28,422 bases of DNA from an uncultured Collinsella sp. (GTDB lineage Bacteria > Actinomycetota > Coriobacteriia > Coriobacteriales > Coriobacteriaceae). The stretch is from positions 1-28,422 of the forward strand of contig UREE01000021.1 of NCBI GenBank assembly GCA_900546825.1, read 5' to 3'. Made by a program: the position numbers and the translations under genes. The notes below the pieces were generated by a model. That model saw nothing but the letters and a program-made list of their open reading frames with translations. It did not search any database and was not told the DNA's origin. Positions 15,634 through 23,286 of this stretch are shown in pieces (within the stretch, counting starts at the first letter, position 1; every line of letters begins with the position of its first letter).

Positions 15634-15640
15634 TGGCAGG

Positions 15641-16342
15641 TTAGCGGAGCTTGCTGGTCTCGAAGTACTTGGGATATTGGTCCAGGACCTCGGTCTGGTT
15701 GCGGAACATCATATGCAGGTGCTTGCTGACCAAAAAGCTCGCTTCGATGGGGTCGCGACCGGCGATAGCGCGGCGAATCTGCTTGTGCTCGTTCACGATG
15801 TCCTGATTGTCGAGAACCTGCGTGGCGGCGCGCAGCCAGCGGAAGCGCTCCAGGTCGGCATTGGTCTCTTCGAGCCACGACCACACGGTGCTACGGCATG
15901 CGATGCTAAAGATCATGCGGTGCATGAGGTTGTCGCTTAAAAAGAAGCCGATGCGATCCTCTTCGGCCATGGCCTTTTCCTGCAACGCGATGGCCCGGTC
16001 GAGCTGCTCGACGCCTGCCGAGGTGGCGCGCGCGCAGCACTCTACAATCACCTGTTTTTCCAGGTGCTCGCGAATGTAGCAGGCACTCTCGGCAAGGGTG
16101 AGGTTGATGGGCGAGACATAGGTGCCGCTTTGGGGCACGGTGCGCACCAGGCCCTCTTGCGCCAGACGCACCAGTGCCTCGCGCACAGGGGTGCGCCCCA
16201 TATCCAGGTCGTCGCACAGCTGCTTGACGCCCAGCTTTTCGCCCGGTTTGTAGTCCAGATAGACGATCTTGCGTCGAATGGTGTGGTAGGACTGGTCCTG
16301 TAGGCTTGTTTCTTGCTCGCCGATGTGCATCGATTCTTCCAT
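15641..16342 (-). CDS. GntR-family regulator with FCD domain
   Basis: A 233-residue transcription factor. Residues about 18-80 form the GntR winged helix (RRKIVYLDYKPGEKLGVKQL, GRTPVREALVRLAQEGLV). The C-terminal all-helical FCD effector domain includes a metal/ligand-site pattern with D and H residues (SDNLMHRMIF, NEHKQIRRAI, LVSKHLHMMF). It is divergently arranged with the YeiH-like transporter gene, 192 bases apart, and so is the natural candidate to control it. GAGG lies before the ATG at 16342. A second ATG lies 4 codons in but has a weaker site. The effector is probably a small organic acid, by family analogy only. Confidence 0.88.
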   Translation of the reverse strand: MEESMHIGEQETSLQDQSYHTIRRKIVYLDYKPGEKLGVKQLCDDLDMGRTPVREALVRLAQEGLVRTVPQSGTYVSPINLTLAESACYIREHLEKQVIVECCARATSAGVEQLDRAIALQEKAMAEEDRIGFFLSDNLMHRMIFSIACRSTVWSWLEETNADLERFRWLRAATQVLDNQDIVNEHKQIRRAIAGRDPIEASFLVSKHLHMMFRNQTEVLDQYPKYFETSKLR

Positions 16343-16534
16343 AGCGCCTCACAAACGTTCTTCCACACTCATATGTCAGTTGTTTATTATGCCGCGAATC
16401 AGTTCTCTGCGGTGGAAATTCAATCGCCGCCCGATAACTTTTGCGACATTTTTGCCTGCGTTTGTACGGGATTGTGCTCAACGTTGCCGTATCATAAGCC
16501 GTCGCAAACGTGAAATAGAAAGAAGGAATCCCAT
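16343..16534. other. Divergent gntR / yeiH-like intergenic region
   Basis: AT-richer than the surroundings. It must contain both promoters. A TATCAT -10 candidate (16490-16495) for the transporter has no well-spaced -35. No clear TNGTNNNACNA-type FCD operator could be identified by eye. Confidence 0.3.
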
Positions 16535-17569
16535 ATGCAACTGGCGAATACCGTACGCGAGCGCTGGAAGGGCGTCTTATTCTGCCTGATCGTCGCCATT
16601 CCCGCGACGTTGCTCGGCAAACAAATTGAGGTGGTCGGCGGGCCGGTATTTGCCATCCTCATCGGCATGGTTCTGGCACTTGTCTTTCCCAAGCATCGTC
16701 GTGAGCCGCTTGCCGCCGGCGTTACCTATACGTCCAAAAAGATCTTGCAGTACGCGGTCATCCTGCTTGGCTTTGGCATGAACCTCTCGCAGATTCTGTC
16801 CAAGGGCGCCCAGTCGCTGCCGATTATCGTGGCGACGATCTCGACCTCGCTTGTCATTGCCTTTGTGCTCTGCCGCGTCATGAACGTGCCGGGTAAGATC
16901 GCGACGCTTGTGGGTGTGGGTTCGTCGATTTGCGGCGGTTCTGCCATCGCCGCGACCGCGCCCGTCATCGATGCCGACGATCGCGAGATTGCCCAGGCTA
17001 TTTCGGTCATCTTCCTGTTTAACGTTATCGCGGCGCTCGTGTTTCCAACGCTCGGCGGTATGCTCGGACTGACCAACGAGGGCTTTGGCCTGTTTGCTGG
17101 CACCGCCGTCAACGACACCTCGTCCGTAACGGCTGCGGCGAGTGCTTGGGACAGTATGCATCCCGGTGCCAATGTGCTCGAGAGCGCCACGGTGGTCAAG
17201 CTCACCAGGACGCTGGCCATTATTCCCATCACGTTGGTCCTCGCATGCTGGCAGATGCATCTGGCGCGTAAGGCCGGCGGCGACGCCAAAAGCACGTTTT
17301 CGCTTAAACGCGCGTTTCCCATGTTCGTCCTGTTCTTTGTGCTGGCAAGCGTGGTCACCACGGTGTTTCAGCTTCCCACGTCCATTACGGCGCCCATCAA
17401 GGAGCTTTCGAAGTTCTTTATCGTGATGGCCATGGCGGCTATTGGCTTTAATACCGATATCGTCGAGCTGGTCAAAAAGGGCGGCAAGCCCATCGCGCTG
17501 GGCTTTTGCTGCTGGATTGGCATTGCGTGCATGAGCTTGGGAATGCAGCACGTGCTGGGAATCTGGTAG
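16535..17569 (+). CDS. YeiH/UPF0324-family putative sulfate or sulfonate-related exporter
   Basis: A 344-residue polytopic membrane protein with about 10 hydrophobic segments. Family signatures are GVGSSICGGSAIAATAPVI near the middle, GTAVNDTSSVTAAA, and the re-entrant-like IGFNTDIVEL near the C-terminus. The family is annotated as putative sulfate exporter (conserved hypothetical 698); transport has not been well proven for most members. AAGGAA precedes the ATG at 16535. The divergent GntR/FCD regulator suggests inducible expression by a metabolite. There is no partner subunit. Confidence 0.85.
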   Translation: MQLANTVRERWKGVLFCLIVAIPATLLGKQIEVVGGPVFAILIGMVLALVFPKHRREPLAAGVTYTSKKILQYAVILLGFGMNLSQILSKGAQSLPIIVATISTSLVIAFVLCRVMNVPGKIATLVGVGSSICGGSAIAATAPVIDADDREIAQAISVIFLFNVIAALVFPTLGGMLGLTNEGFGLFAGTAVNDTSSVTAAASAWDSMHPGANVLESATVVKLTRTLAIIPITLVLACWQMHLARKAGGDAKSTFSLKRAFPMFVLFFVLASVVTTVFQLPTSITAPIKELSKFFIVMAMAAIGFNTDIVELVKKGGKPIALGFCCWIGIACMSLGMQHVLGIW

Positions 17570-17830
17570 AGAAGTAGCTTATTCGCGTGCTGGTTGCTGG
17601 TTGCTGGTGAGCGCAAGCCTGCGGTGGAGCGATAGGAGCTCTTGCGGGTATGGCTTGTAAGTCCCGAAGAGCTCTTATCGCCCCGCCAGGATGGCGATGC
17701 GGGGCAACACCTATACTCGCAGGACGGCGCTTTCTGCCCTATAGTGTTTGGTGAGCAATATCGTTCAATTTTGAAACACTCGGTCGTGCGACCGTCGGCG
17801 GTTGCACGTCGCCGCGGACAGGGGCAAATC
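17570..17830 (+). other. Structured intergenic region after the YeiH-like gene
   Basis: 261 bases with no gene. It holds a perfect triple tandem of TGCTGGT (17588-17608). A near-perfect 15-bp hairpin (17629-17643 with 17667-17681, one G-U) is extended inward by CGGG/CCCG. A second stem GCCCCGC (17680-17686)/GCGGGGC (17699-17705) overlaps the first by two bases. Two small hairpins lie just before the next gene (17780-17793, 17795-17813). The first hairpin has no T-tract, so a terminator role is uncertain. A TATAGT at 17740 could be a -10 for the next gene. Confidence 0.5.
17588..17608 (+). repeat. Triple tandem 7-mer TGCTGGT
   Basis: Three perfect consecutive copies of TGCTGGT, 19 bases after the YeiH-like stop codon. 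Noncoding, so slippage would change only spacing. Confidence 0.8.
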
Positions 17831-19048
17831 ATGGATAGCGATGCCAAGCTGAACATCTTGACCGAGGCCCTGGCTGCTGCCGGGGCCTCGGCATTGGCAA
17901 TCGATGCGCGTGGGGACGTCGCGATTTCGACCATGAATGACGCGGCGCTTGAGCGGGATGTGGCAGCTTTTGTTGCCGAACGCCTCGACCGTATAGGAGA
18001 CGGCGCGCGTCTGGTTATGGGGCGTGCGGGTACGCGCCTGAGCCTGACCGTTCGCTCCGTCGACAAAGAGGGCGGGGGCCTTTGGGTCGTCGTGGTCCGC
18101 GAGGTGCGCGGCGCCGCGGCGCACGCGGGCATCGAGTGGCTCAACGCCGACGAAGTTGAGGCCCGCTACGAATCGAGCGCGTACGGCATCGTTGAGGGGC
18201 CTGCCTCGGTGGCTGCGCCGGTCGCCGAGAGCTACGCGCGCGGTGTGCCCCTTATGCTCGAGGGCGAGCTGGGAACGGGTCAGGTCGAGATTGCCATGCG
18301 CCTCTATCTGGACGGTCCTTTTGTCGATCAGCCCTTTGTTGCCGTTGCGCTCGATGAGCTAACGGATCGCGGCTGGCGCCATCTGCTCAAAAGCGCCGAA
18401 TCGCCGTTGTTCCAAACGGGGCTGACACTTTGCATTGAGGGCTGGAACACGGTTGGCCCCCAGCGTCTCCGCGAGCTCGTTTCCACGATGGCCGACACCG
18501 CGTTGGCGACGCGCTGCCATGTGGTGCTGACGGCGAATGACATGCCGGGCGGCAGCGAAAGTGATCAAGCCGCCTTTGTGACCGAGCGCTTCGCCTGTGC
18601 GGTGAGCGTGGCGCCGGCAATCGTCGAGCAGGGAGCCACGTCGCAAAAGATTGCGCGCTATTTGGAATATCTCGCTGGTGCATTTGGGACGGCAGCGCCC
18701 ACGCTGTCTGCCGCGGCGACGAAGGCGCTCGATGCTTACCGCTGGCCGCGCAATTATCTGCAGCTCCGCGAGGTCTCGGAACGACTGTATATATTGGTGG
18801 GGGCGGGCACGGTGGATCGCGCTGTGGCGGAGGAAGTGCTAGCCCAAGAGGACGTGATTAAGACCGCAACCTTTGGCGCCCCGACACTCGAAAGCGACCT
18901 GTATATCCTGCGACCGCTGGCCGATACCGAGCGAGATATCGCGCATCTGGTTGTAGATCATCTCCACGGCAACCGAACCCGTGCGGCGGAGGTGCTGGGC
19001 ATAAGCCGAACAACGCTGTGGCGCTTACTGAAGGACGATGACCGTTGA
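17831..19048 (+). CDS. Fis-type HTH regulator with degenerate sigma-54-activator AAA+ domain
   Basis: A 405-residue protein whose plan follows NtrC-type activators. An N-terminal region of unknown fold (1-120) is followed by an AAA+-like core (about 130-340) and a C-terminal Fis helix-turn-helix (NRTRAAEVLGISRTTLWRLL, about 380-401). Core landmarks align (PFVAVALDEL, GLTLCIEGW, VVLTANDMPGG, YRWPRNYLQLREVSERLYIL). However, the Walker A reads G145-ELGTG-Q151, with Gln for Lys; the Walker B acidic pair DE is replaced by EG; and the segment that should hold GAFTGA is deleted. It therefore probably cannot hydrolyse ATP or remodel sigma-54 polymerase. AGGGG precedes ATG 17831. Target genes are unknown; the flanking membrane genes are candidates. 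Confidence 0.75.
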   Translation: MDSDAKLNILTEALAAAGASALAIDARGDVAISTMNDAALERDVAAFVAERLDRIGDGARLVMGRAGTRLSLTVRSVDKEGGGLWVVVVREVRGAAAHAGIEWLNADEVEARYESSAYGIVEGPASVAAPVAESYARGVPLMLEGELGTGQVEIAMRLYLDGPFVDQPFVAVALDELTDRGWRHLLKSAESPLFQTGLTLCIEGWNTVGPQRLRELVSTMADTALATRCHVVLTANDMPGGSESDQAAFVTERFACAVSVAPAIVEQGATSQKIARYLEYLAGAFGTAAPTLSAAATKALDAYRWPRNYLQLREVSERLYILVGAGTVDRAVAEEVLAQEDVIKTATFGAPTLESDLYILRPLADTERDIAHLVVDHLHGNRTRAAEVLGISRTTLWRLLKDDDR

Positions 19049-19079
19049 GCGAGGCGCCCGTGACCGCGCGCGACGCGTG

Positions 19080-19088
19080 TGCTACAGT
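19080..19088 (+). promoter_or_regulatory. Extended -10 promoter before the membrane protein gene
   Basis: TGCTACAGT is an extended -10 (TGC plus TACAGT). It predicts transcription from about 19095 and so supports the ATG at 19133 over the GTG at 19079. Confidence 0.45.
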
Positions 19089-19132
19089 CCAAAGCGTTAT
19101 TGTTTCGATTTGGTTACGGCGTGCGGGGGCGT

Positions 19133-19708
19133 ATGGCTGAGACTACAAAACCGAGCCGCAGAAGGCGGAGCGCCGCGCCGGTTAACCGACGCACAACATC
19201 GGTGACGTGGGGCAAACACGCCTCGGGGTTTGACGGCTCGTTCAAGCGCACTAAATACGGCTATCCTTCGACAGGTGCCCGCTTGGCAATGCAGGCAGAG
19301 TCCTCGCTGTGGGACCGCAAACGCGTGGTGGGCTCAAAGCTCAAGCACGACGGCACGCTCGGCTACATCAGCCGCGGGGCGGCTCGTCGCAGCGGACTCA
19401 ATCCGGCTGGTTGGCATCGTTATGTTCCGATCGCGGTCGTCGTTGCAGTGATCGTCATCGCACTCGCTGCGCTTGGCTACGCCGGCGACGGTGCCAACTT
19501 GGACGCGATGTTTAAATCGCCCGAGCTCGCGCATGCAGGCACAGAAATAGTCGAGGGCGCTCGGACCCAGACGGGCGTCGCGCCCCAGCGCGGTATCGTT
19601 GCGGCAGCCTCCACCATCGCCGATGCGCAAAAGGACGAGGGCGAACAGGGCGACGGCGCCGAAACGACCCACACGAACGAAACGACGACAACTCCATCGG
19701 CAAGATAA
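19133..19708 (+). CDS. Single-pass membrane protein of unknown function
   Basis: 191 residues, family not recognised. The N-terminal 95 residues are strongly basic (SRRRRSAAPVNRR, KHASGFDGSFKRTKYGY, RKRVVGSKLKHDG). A transmembrane segment follows at about 98-118 (YVPIAVVVAVIVIALAALGY), then a tail that becomes acidic and Thr-rich (AETTHTNETTTTPSAR). The positive-inside rule places the basic half in the cytoplasm and the Thr-rich tail outside. Start 19133 is preceded by a weak GGGGG. The basic cytoplasmic half could contact nucleic acid or ribosomes, but nothing in sequence proves it. It is probably conserved only in close relatives. Confidence 0.7.
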   Translation: MAETTKPSRRRRSAAPVNRRTTSVTWGKHASGFDGSFKRTKYGYPSTGARLAMQAESSLWDRKRVVGSKLKHDGTLGYISRGAARRSGLNPAGWHRYVPIAVVVAVIVIALAALGYAGDGANLDAMFKSPELAHAGTEIVEGARTQTGVAPQRGIVAAASTIADAQKDEGEQGDGAETTHTNETTTTPSAR

Positions 19709-19717
19709 GTTGCGAGT

Positions 19718-19756
19718 GGGGTGGCTAAAATAGCCTCGTCCCAAATTAGCTACCCC
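19718..19756. repeat. Palindrome with GGGAC in the loop between convergent genes
   Basis: GGGGTGGCTAA (19718-19728) pairs with TTAGCTACCCC (19746-19756) with one G-U. The 17-base loop contains GTCCC (GGGAC on the other strand). It lies between the ends of the membrane protein gene and the convergent nitroreductase gene, and has no T-tract. It could act as a weak bidirectional terminator; the loop motif links it to the other palindromes here. Confidence 0.6.
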
Positions 19757-19771
19757 TATGACGCTCTTGGG

Positions 19772-20293
19772 TTACCTTACGTAGACGACGTTGTCGCGGC
19801 GGGGTTTGGGCTCGGGTAGCGTGTCCTCGGCATAGCCCAGAATGCAGTGACCGACACCGCGCAGGCTGCCGTCGGCGGGCAGGCTCCAGCTGGCCAGCAG
19901 CTCCAGGCCCTCGGGCGAGTCAAAGACCTCATGCGCGCGGTGAATCCAGCATGAATCGACACCCAGTGCATAGGCGGCGTTGAGCAAGTTGCCCATGGCG
20001 AGCGAGCCGTCTTCCAGATGCGTGGGCACGTTGCGGTCGACCAGTACCACCACAACCGTTTTGGCTCCGTAGAAGGGGTCGCCGTTGCTACCCATGACTT
20101 GGGCGTTAAGCTGCGAGAGACGCTCGACGGTCGCGGGATCGGTGACGGCGACAAACGTCACCGGCTGGCGGCCCATGCCGCTCGGTGCATATTGGCCGGC
20201 TTCGATAATACGTGCAAGCTTTTCGGCCTCGACGGGACGATCGCTGTATTTGCGGCAGCTGCGGCGGTGAATGAGCGCTTCGATAGTCTCCAT
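19772..20293 (-). CDS. Nitroreductase-family flavoprotein
   Basis: A 173-residue FMN-dependent oxidoreductase. It begins METIEALIHRRSCRKYSDRPV, whose RRSxRxY is the FMN-phosphate-binding motif of the family. APSGMGRQPVTFVAV follows, then the mid-protein DGSLAMGNLLNAAYALGVDSCWIHR and the late GVGHCILGYAE. Such proteins use NAD(P)H to reduce nitroaromatics, quinones or related compounds; the natural substrate is unknown. The start at 20293 follows AAGGAGG; the ORF is open 32 codons further but without a binding site. In gut bacteria such enzymes may take part in xenobiotic reduction, which is only an inference here. Confidence 0.88.
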   Translation of the reverse strand: METIEALIHRRSCRKYSDRPVEAEKLARIIEAGQYAPSGMGRQPVTFVAVTDPATVERLSQLNAQVMGSNGDPFYGAKTVVVVLVDRNVPTHLEDGSLAMGNLLNAAYALGVDSCWIHRAHEVFDSPEGLELLASWSLPADGSLRGVGHCILGYAEDTLPEPKPRRDNVVYVR

Positions 20294-20588
20294 GGTGCCT
20301 CCTTGTAGTGGCGTTGCAGATGCCCCGTTCATACCCGTCGGGCTCAAACGATAGACGGTCAATTGCCCGGCCAAAAGGATAGATTCCAATTGGGAAAGTA
20401 GGTTTGCATAAAAGTACCTTCAGAATGTGACAAACAAATGGGATGGTTAAACGTTTTATCCCGTCTACCCTGCGGTTTTTTACCACTTGCCTAAATGACG
20501 AACGTATAACCTCTGATAAAGGTTTTACTAAAGGAGTACCAACGTTTATCAATGCGCCGTGGTGGCGCCGGGCCAGGAGGTAACTATC
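20294..20588. other. Divergent intergenic region, nitroreductase / 96-residue gene
   Basis: About 295 bases, AT-richer than average. A -10 candidate TATAAC lies at 20505-20510 with a poor -35 (TTACCA, spacing 19). An AAAGGAG at 20531 has no start codon at a suitable distance and no supported ORF. GCGCC/GGCGC can form a small stem just before the true ribosome binding site. Confidence 0.35.
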
Positions 20589-20879
20589 ATGTTCCAGGCT
20601 GGAGATGTCGTCGAGACCGACTTCGAAGGATTTCTGAAGCTGCTGCGTTCCAAGACGCGCGCTTTTGTGACGATTGACGATCACGAGTACTACATCACGC
20701 ACACCGATGGCTATTGGCGTGTTCAGGATTGCGAGGCCCTCAACGACAAGGGCCACTTTACTGACTGCTCCGAGCTGGTCAATACGGTCTGCGAGGTTGT
20801 TGAGCTGCCTTGGATTTGCGGCAAGAGCCTGCATGACAGCTTTGCGGGCGCTACGGTCTACGAGGCCGTCGCTGCCTAA
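20589..20879 (+). CDS. Small conserved-looking protein of unknown function
   Basis: 96 residues, no recognised domain. Start ATG 20589 follows a near-ideal AGGAGGT, and a terminator follows, so it is a real single gene. Four cysteines (C48, C60, C68, C77) and four histidines (H32, H38, H56, H82) are spread through the second two thirds, which might bind a metal but not in a canonical zinc-finger spacing. The mixed beta pattern (AFVTIDDHEYYITHTDGYWRVQ) suggests a compact cytosolic fold. There is no signal peptide or membrane segment. Function cannot be assigned. Confidence 0.75.
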   Translation: MFQAGDVVETDFEGFLKLLRSKTRAFVTIDDHEYYITHTDGYWRVQDCEALNDKGHFTDCSELVNTVCEVVELPWICGKSLHDSFAGATVYEAVAA

Positions 20880-20905
20880 CAGGCAATAAAACCCGATTTT
20901 CACGT

Positions 20906-20942
20906 GACCGCTGGCGCCGCCCCCGCGCCGGCGGTCTTTTTC
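20906..20942 (+). terminator. Rho-independent terminator
   Basis: GACCGCTGGCGC (20906-20917) pairs with GCGCCGGCGGTC (20925-20936) with one wobble, followed by TTTTT, 27 bases after the small gene. Confidence 0.88.
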
Positions 20943-20984
20943 TGCCGATAGGCCATAAAAGTGCACGCGTTTGCGGAGAGCCTG

Positions 20985-21013
20985 TTGACGATAGTCAAAA
21001 CTCGGACTAATCT
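20985..21013 (+). promoter_or_regulatory. Promoter of the marR-ABC exporter operon
   Basis: TTGACG (20985-20990) and TAATCT (21008-21013) have a 17-base spacer. Transcription would start near 21020, 40 bases before the MarR start. Confidence 0.65.
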
Positions 21014-21046
21014 AGAGATATAAAATTGGTCAAAAATCGGACAATC
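20985..21046. promoter_or_regulatory. Putative MarR operators overlapping the promoter
   Basis: The 14-mer GTCAAAANTCGGAC occurs twice in direct orientation, at 20994-21007 (spacer) and 21029-21042 (near +10), each followed by AATC. In addition, TTGAC (20985) and GTCAA (20994) form an inverted repeat over the -35. Such placement suits autorepression by the MarR protein encoded directly downstream. Confidence 0.55.
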
Positions 21047-21060
21047 GAATGGTGGGATAG

Positions 21061-21561
21061 ATGAATAGTGCGGTTACGCTGGTCGACTTCGACCGGTTGC
21101 TCAATGGACTCGACCATATCTATTCGGAGTTCTCGCGCGCCTGCGGCCTTTCGGACTGCGCTTACTGGATGCTCGTCGATACCAGCACGGCGGGCGGCAG
21201 TATTGCCGTAAGCCGTCTGACAAGCGAATGGTTCTACAGCAAGCAGACCATCAACTCGGCCATTAAAACCTTGACGGCGCGGGGCTTCGCAACGTTGGAG
21301 TTTGCCGAAGGCAGTCGTAAGAACAAGGTTGTGAGCCTGACCGAAGAGGGCAGGCGATTTGCCGAGCGTTATGCGCTGCCGGCACTCAAGGCCGAGCAGC
21401 GAGCCTTTGGCGCGCTTGAGCCGTGTGAGCAGCGCGAGATTATGCGCTTGATCGGAAAATTCTCTCAGGTGCTCAGTGAGGAGTGCGAGGCATTTAAGCA
21501 GCATATCGCTGCCGAGAGCCAAGCCGAGAATCAAGGTGAGGGGGAGTCGTGCGACTGTTAA
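21061..21561 (+). CDS. MarR-family transcriptional regulator
   Basis: A 166-residue winged-helix regulator. The DNA-binding region lies around SRLTSEWFYSKQTINSAIKTLTARGFATLEFAEGSRKNKVVSLT, with the wing formed by the GSRKNKVV hairpin. Helical dimerisation segments are at both ends. It is first gene of an operon with two ABC exporter half-genes, and its end overlaps the next start by 13 bases. The usual logic is repression of the pump, relieved by a pump substrate. The direct repeats at 20994 and 21029 are plausible operators. The RBS (GGTGGGAT) is weak, so the regulator may be made at low level relative to the exporter. Confidence 0.88.
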   Translation: MNSAVTLVDFDRLLNGLDHIYSEFSRACGLSDCAYWMLVDTSTAGGSIAVSRLTSEWFYSKQTINSAIKTLTARGFATLEFAEGSRKNKVVSLTEEGRRFAERYALPALKAEQRAFGALEPCEQREIMRLIGKFSQVLSEECEAFKQHIAAESQAENQGEGESCDC

Positions 21562-23285
21562 TGAGGTTTCTGAAGCCCTATCGAGGGCTTATCGCAGTGA
21601 CGCTGCTGGTGCTGCTGGTTGATAACGTCGGCACGCTGTTGGTTCCCACGATGCTGGCGAACATGGTCAACACCGGTATCACCACGGGTGATGTCGACTA
21701 CATTTTGCGCAATGGCCTCTACATGCTTATCGCGACCGGCATGGCCAGCGGCGGCGCGGTGCTGGGCTGCTATCTTTCGGCGCGCTTGGCCGCCAACGTG
21801 GCCTGCGATATCCGCAATGCCGTGTACGACAAGTCGCTCGAGCTCGCGGCCAGCGACTTTGAGCGCTTTGGCACCGGATCGATGATCACGCGCTCGCTCA
21901 ACGACATCAACGTGATCCAGCAGGCGATTCTGCAGACGATTCAACTGGTGCTGCCGGTGCCGTTTTTGGCCGTGGCGGGCATCATCTTCGCCTGGTTTAT
22001 CGATCCCGCCATGGGCACGCTGCTGGGCGTCGTGGTTGCGATTGTGCTGGTGGCGGCGGTCTTTACGGTTGCCAACGCGGCTCCGATCTTTATGCGCTTG
22101 CAGAGCTTTATCGACCGCATGAACGTGGTGCTGCGCGAAAACATCGTGGGCGTGCGCGTCATCCGTGCGTTTAACAAGGAGCGTCACGAGGAGCGGCGCC
22201 TGGACGAGGTGTTCAGCGACTACGCCGCCAACGCCATCAAAGTCAACCACCTGTTTGTGGGCCTCGACAGCTCAAGCTTCTTTTTGATGAACATCGCCGA
22301 GGTAGCGGTGCTGTGGGTTGGCGGCAACCGCGTGGGCGCCCACGCCATGCAGATCGCGAGCATCTCGGCGGTGCTGGAGTACGCGCTTCTGATCCTGTTC
22401 TTTGTGATGATGGCGCAGATGGTGGTGCTAACGCTGCCACGCGCCGCGGCATGTCTAAGCCGTGCACAGCAAGTGCTGGAGATTGAGCCGAGCATCGTCG
22501 ATGGCCAGCGTACGCTTGATGCGGCCGCGTCCGACTCAAAGGACGGGGCTGATGCGGTTGCCGTGTTCGATCATATGTCGTTTCGCTTTGACGACGCCGA
22601 CGAGGACACGCTGTGCGATCTGAACTTTACCTGTCGTCGCGGTCAGACGACAGCGATTGTGGGCTCGACGGGCTCGGGCAAGTCAACGGTGGCAAAGCTT
22701 CTGTTGCGCTTCCACGATGCCACGAAGGGTGCCATTCGCTTGAGCGGCGTCGATTTGCGCGAGCTTTCGCAAGGTGAGATTCGCGGGCGCATCGCCTACG
22801 TGCCGCAGAAGGCGTGGCTGTTCTCGGGCACCGTGGCAAGCAACCTGCGCTTTGGCAACGAAGACGCGACCGAGGCGGACATGCTTCATGCGCTGCAGGT
22901 TGCCCAGAGCACCTTTGTGCTCGATCAGCCGCAGGGGCTCGATACCCCGGTGGTGCAGGGCGGTACGAACTTTTCGGGCGGCCAGCGCCAACGTCTGGCC
23001 ATCGCCCGTGCGCTCATGAAGCATGCCGATCTATATATCTTCGACGATAGTTTTTCGGCCCTGGACTTTAAGACCGATGCGGCCCTGCGCCATGCGCTGC
23101 AGGACGAGACGCGCGACGCCGCGGTGCTCATCATCGCGCAGCGCATCTCGACGATTCTGCACGCCGACCAGATTGTCGTGCTCAAGGATGGCGAGGTCGT
23201 GGGCCTGGGCACGCATGGCGAGCTTATGGAAACCTGCGAGGTGTACCGCGCCATCGCGGAATCGCAGATGAAGGGAGGTGAGTAG
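21549..23285 (+). CDS. Heterodimeric ABC exporter, subunit A (degenerate ATP site)
   Basis: A 578-residue half-transporter: six-helix type I exporter membrane domain (1-300) fused to an ATPase domain. Motifs are Walker A GSTGSGKST, signature S476-GGQ, and Walker B YIFDD with D500 where the catalytic Glu is normally found. In known heterodimeric exporters (BmrC/BmrD, TM287/288 types) one subunit carries this Asp and forms the non-hydrolysing site. GTG start 21549 overlaps marR by 13 bases with AAGGTGAGG upstream; ATG 21561 is an alternative. The exported substrate is unknown; multidrug or peptide-like compounds are typical. Confidence 0.88.
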   Translation: MRLLMRFLKPYRGLIAVTLLVLLVDNVGTLLVPTMLANMVNTGITTGDVDYILRNGLYMLIATGMASGGAVLGCYLSARLAANVACDIRNAVYDKSLELAASDFERFGTGSMITRSLNDINVIQQAILQTIQLVLPVPFLAVAGIIFAWFIDPAMGTLLGVVVAIVLVAAVFTVANAAPIFMRLQSFIDRMNVVLRENIVGVRVIRAFNKERHEERRLDEVFSDYAANAIKVNHLFVGLDSSSFFLMNIAEVAVLWVGGNRVGAHAMQIASISAVLEYALLILFFVMMAQMVVLTLPRAAACLSRAQQVLEIEPSIVDGQRTLDAAASDSKDGADAVAVFDHMSFRFDDADEDTLCDLNFTCRRGQTTAIVGSTGSGKSTVAKLLLRFHDATKGAIRLSGVDLRELSQGEIRGRIAYVPQKAWLFSGTVASNLRFGNEDATEADMLHALQVAQSTFVLDQPQGLDTPVVQGGTNFSGGQRQRLAIARALMKHADLYIFDDSFSALDFKTDAALRHALQDETRDAAVLIIAQRISTILHADQIVVLKDGEVVGLGTHGELMETCEVYRAIAESQMKGGE

Positions 23286-23286
23286 C

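Noticed and set aside
17629..17681. 6S RNA or a known riboswitch in the hairpin region after the YeiH-like gene
   Set aside because: A single long stem without the 6S central bubble and no recognisable riboswitch core; kept only as a structured region.
20531..20560. Leader peptide using the AAAGGAG before the 96-residue gene
   Set aside because: The nearest ATG is about 14 bases away and its frame runs out of frame into the real gene without a plausible peptide.
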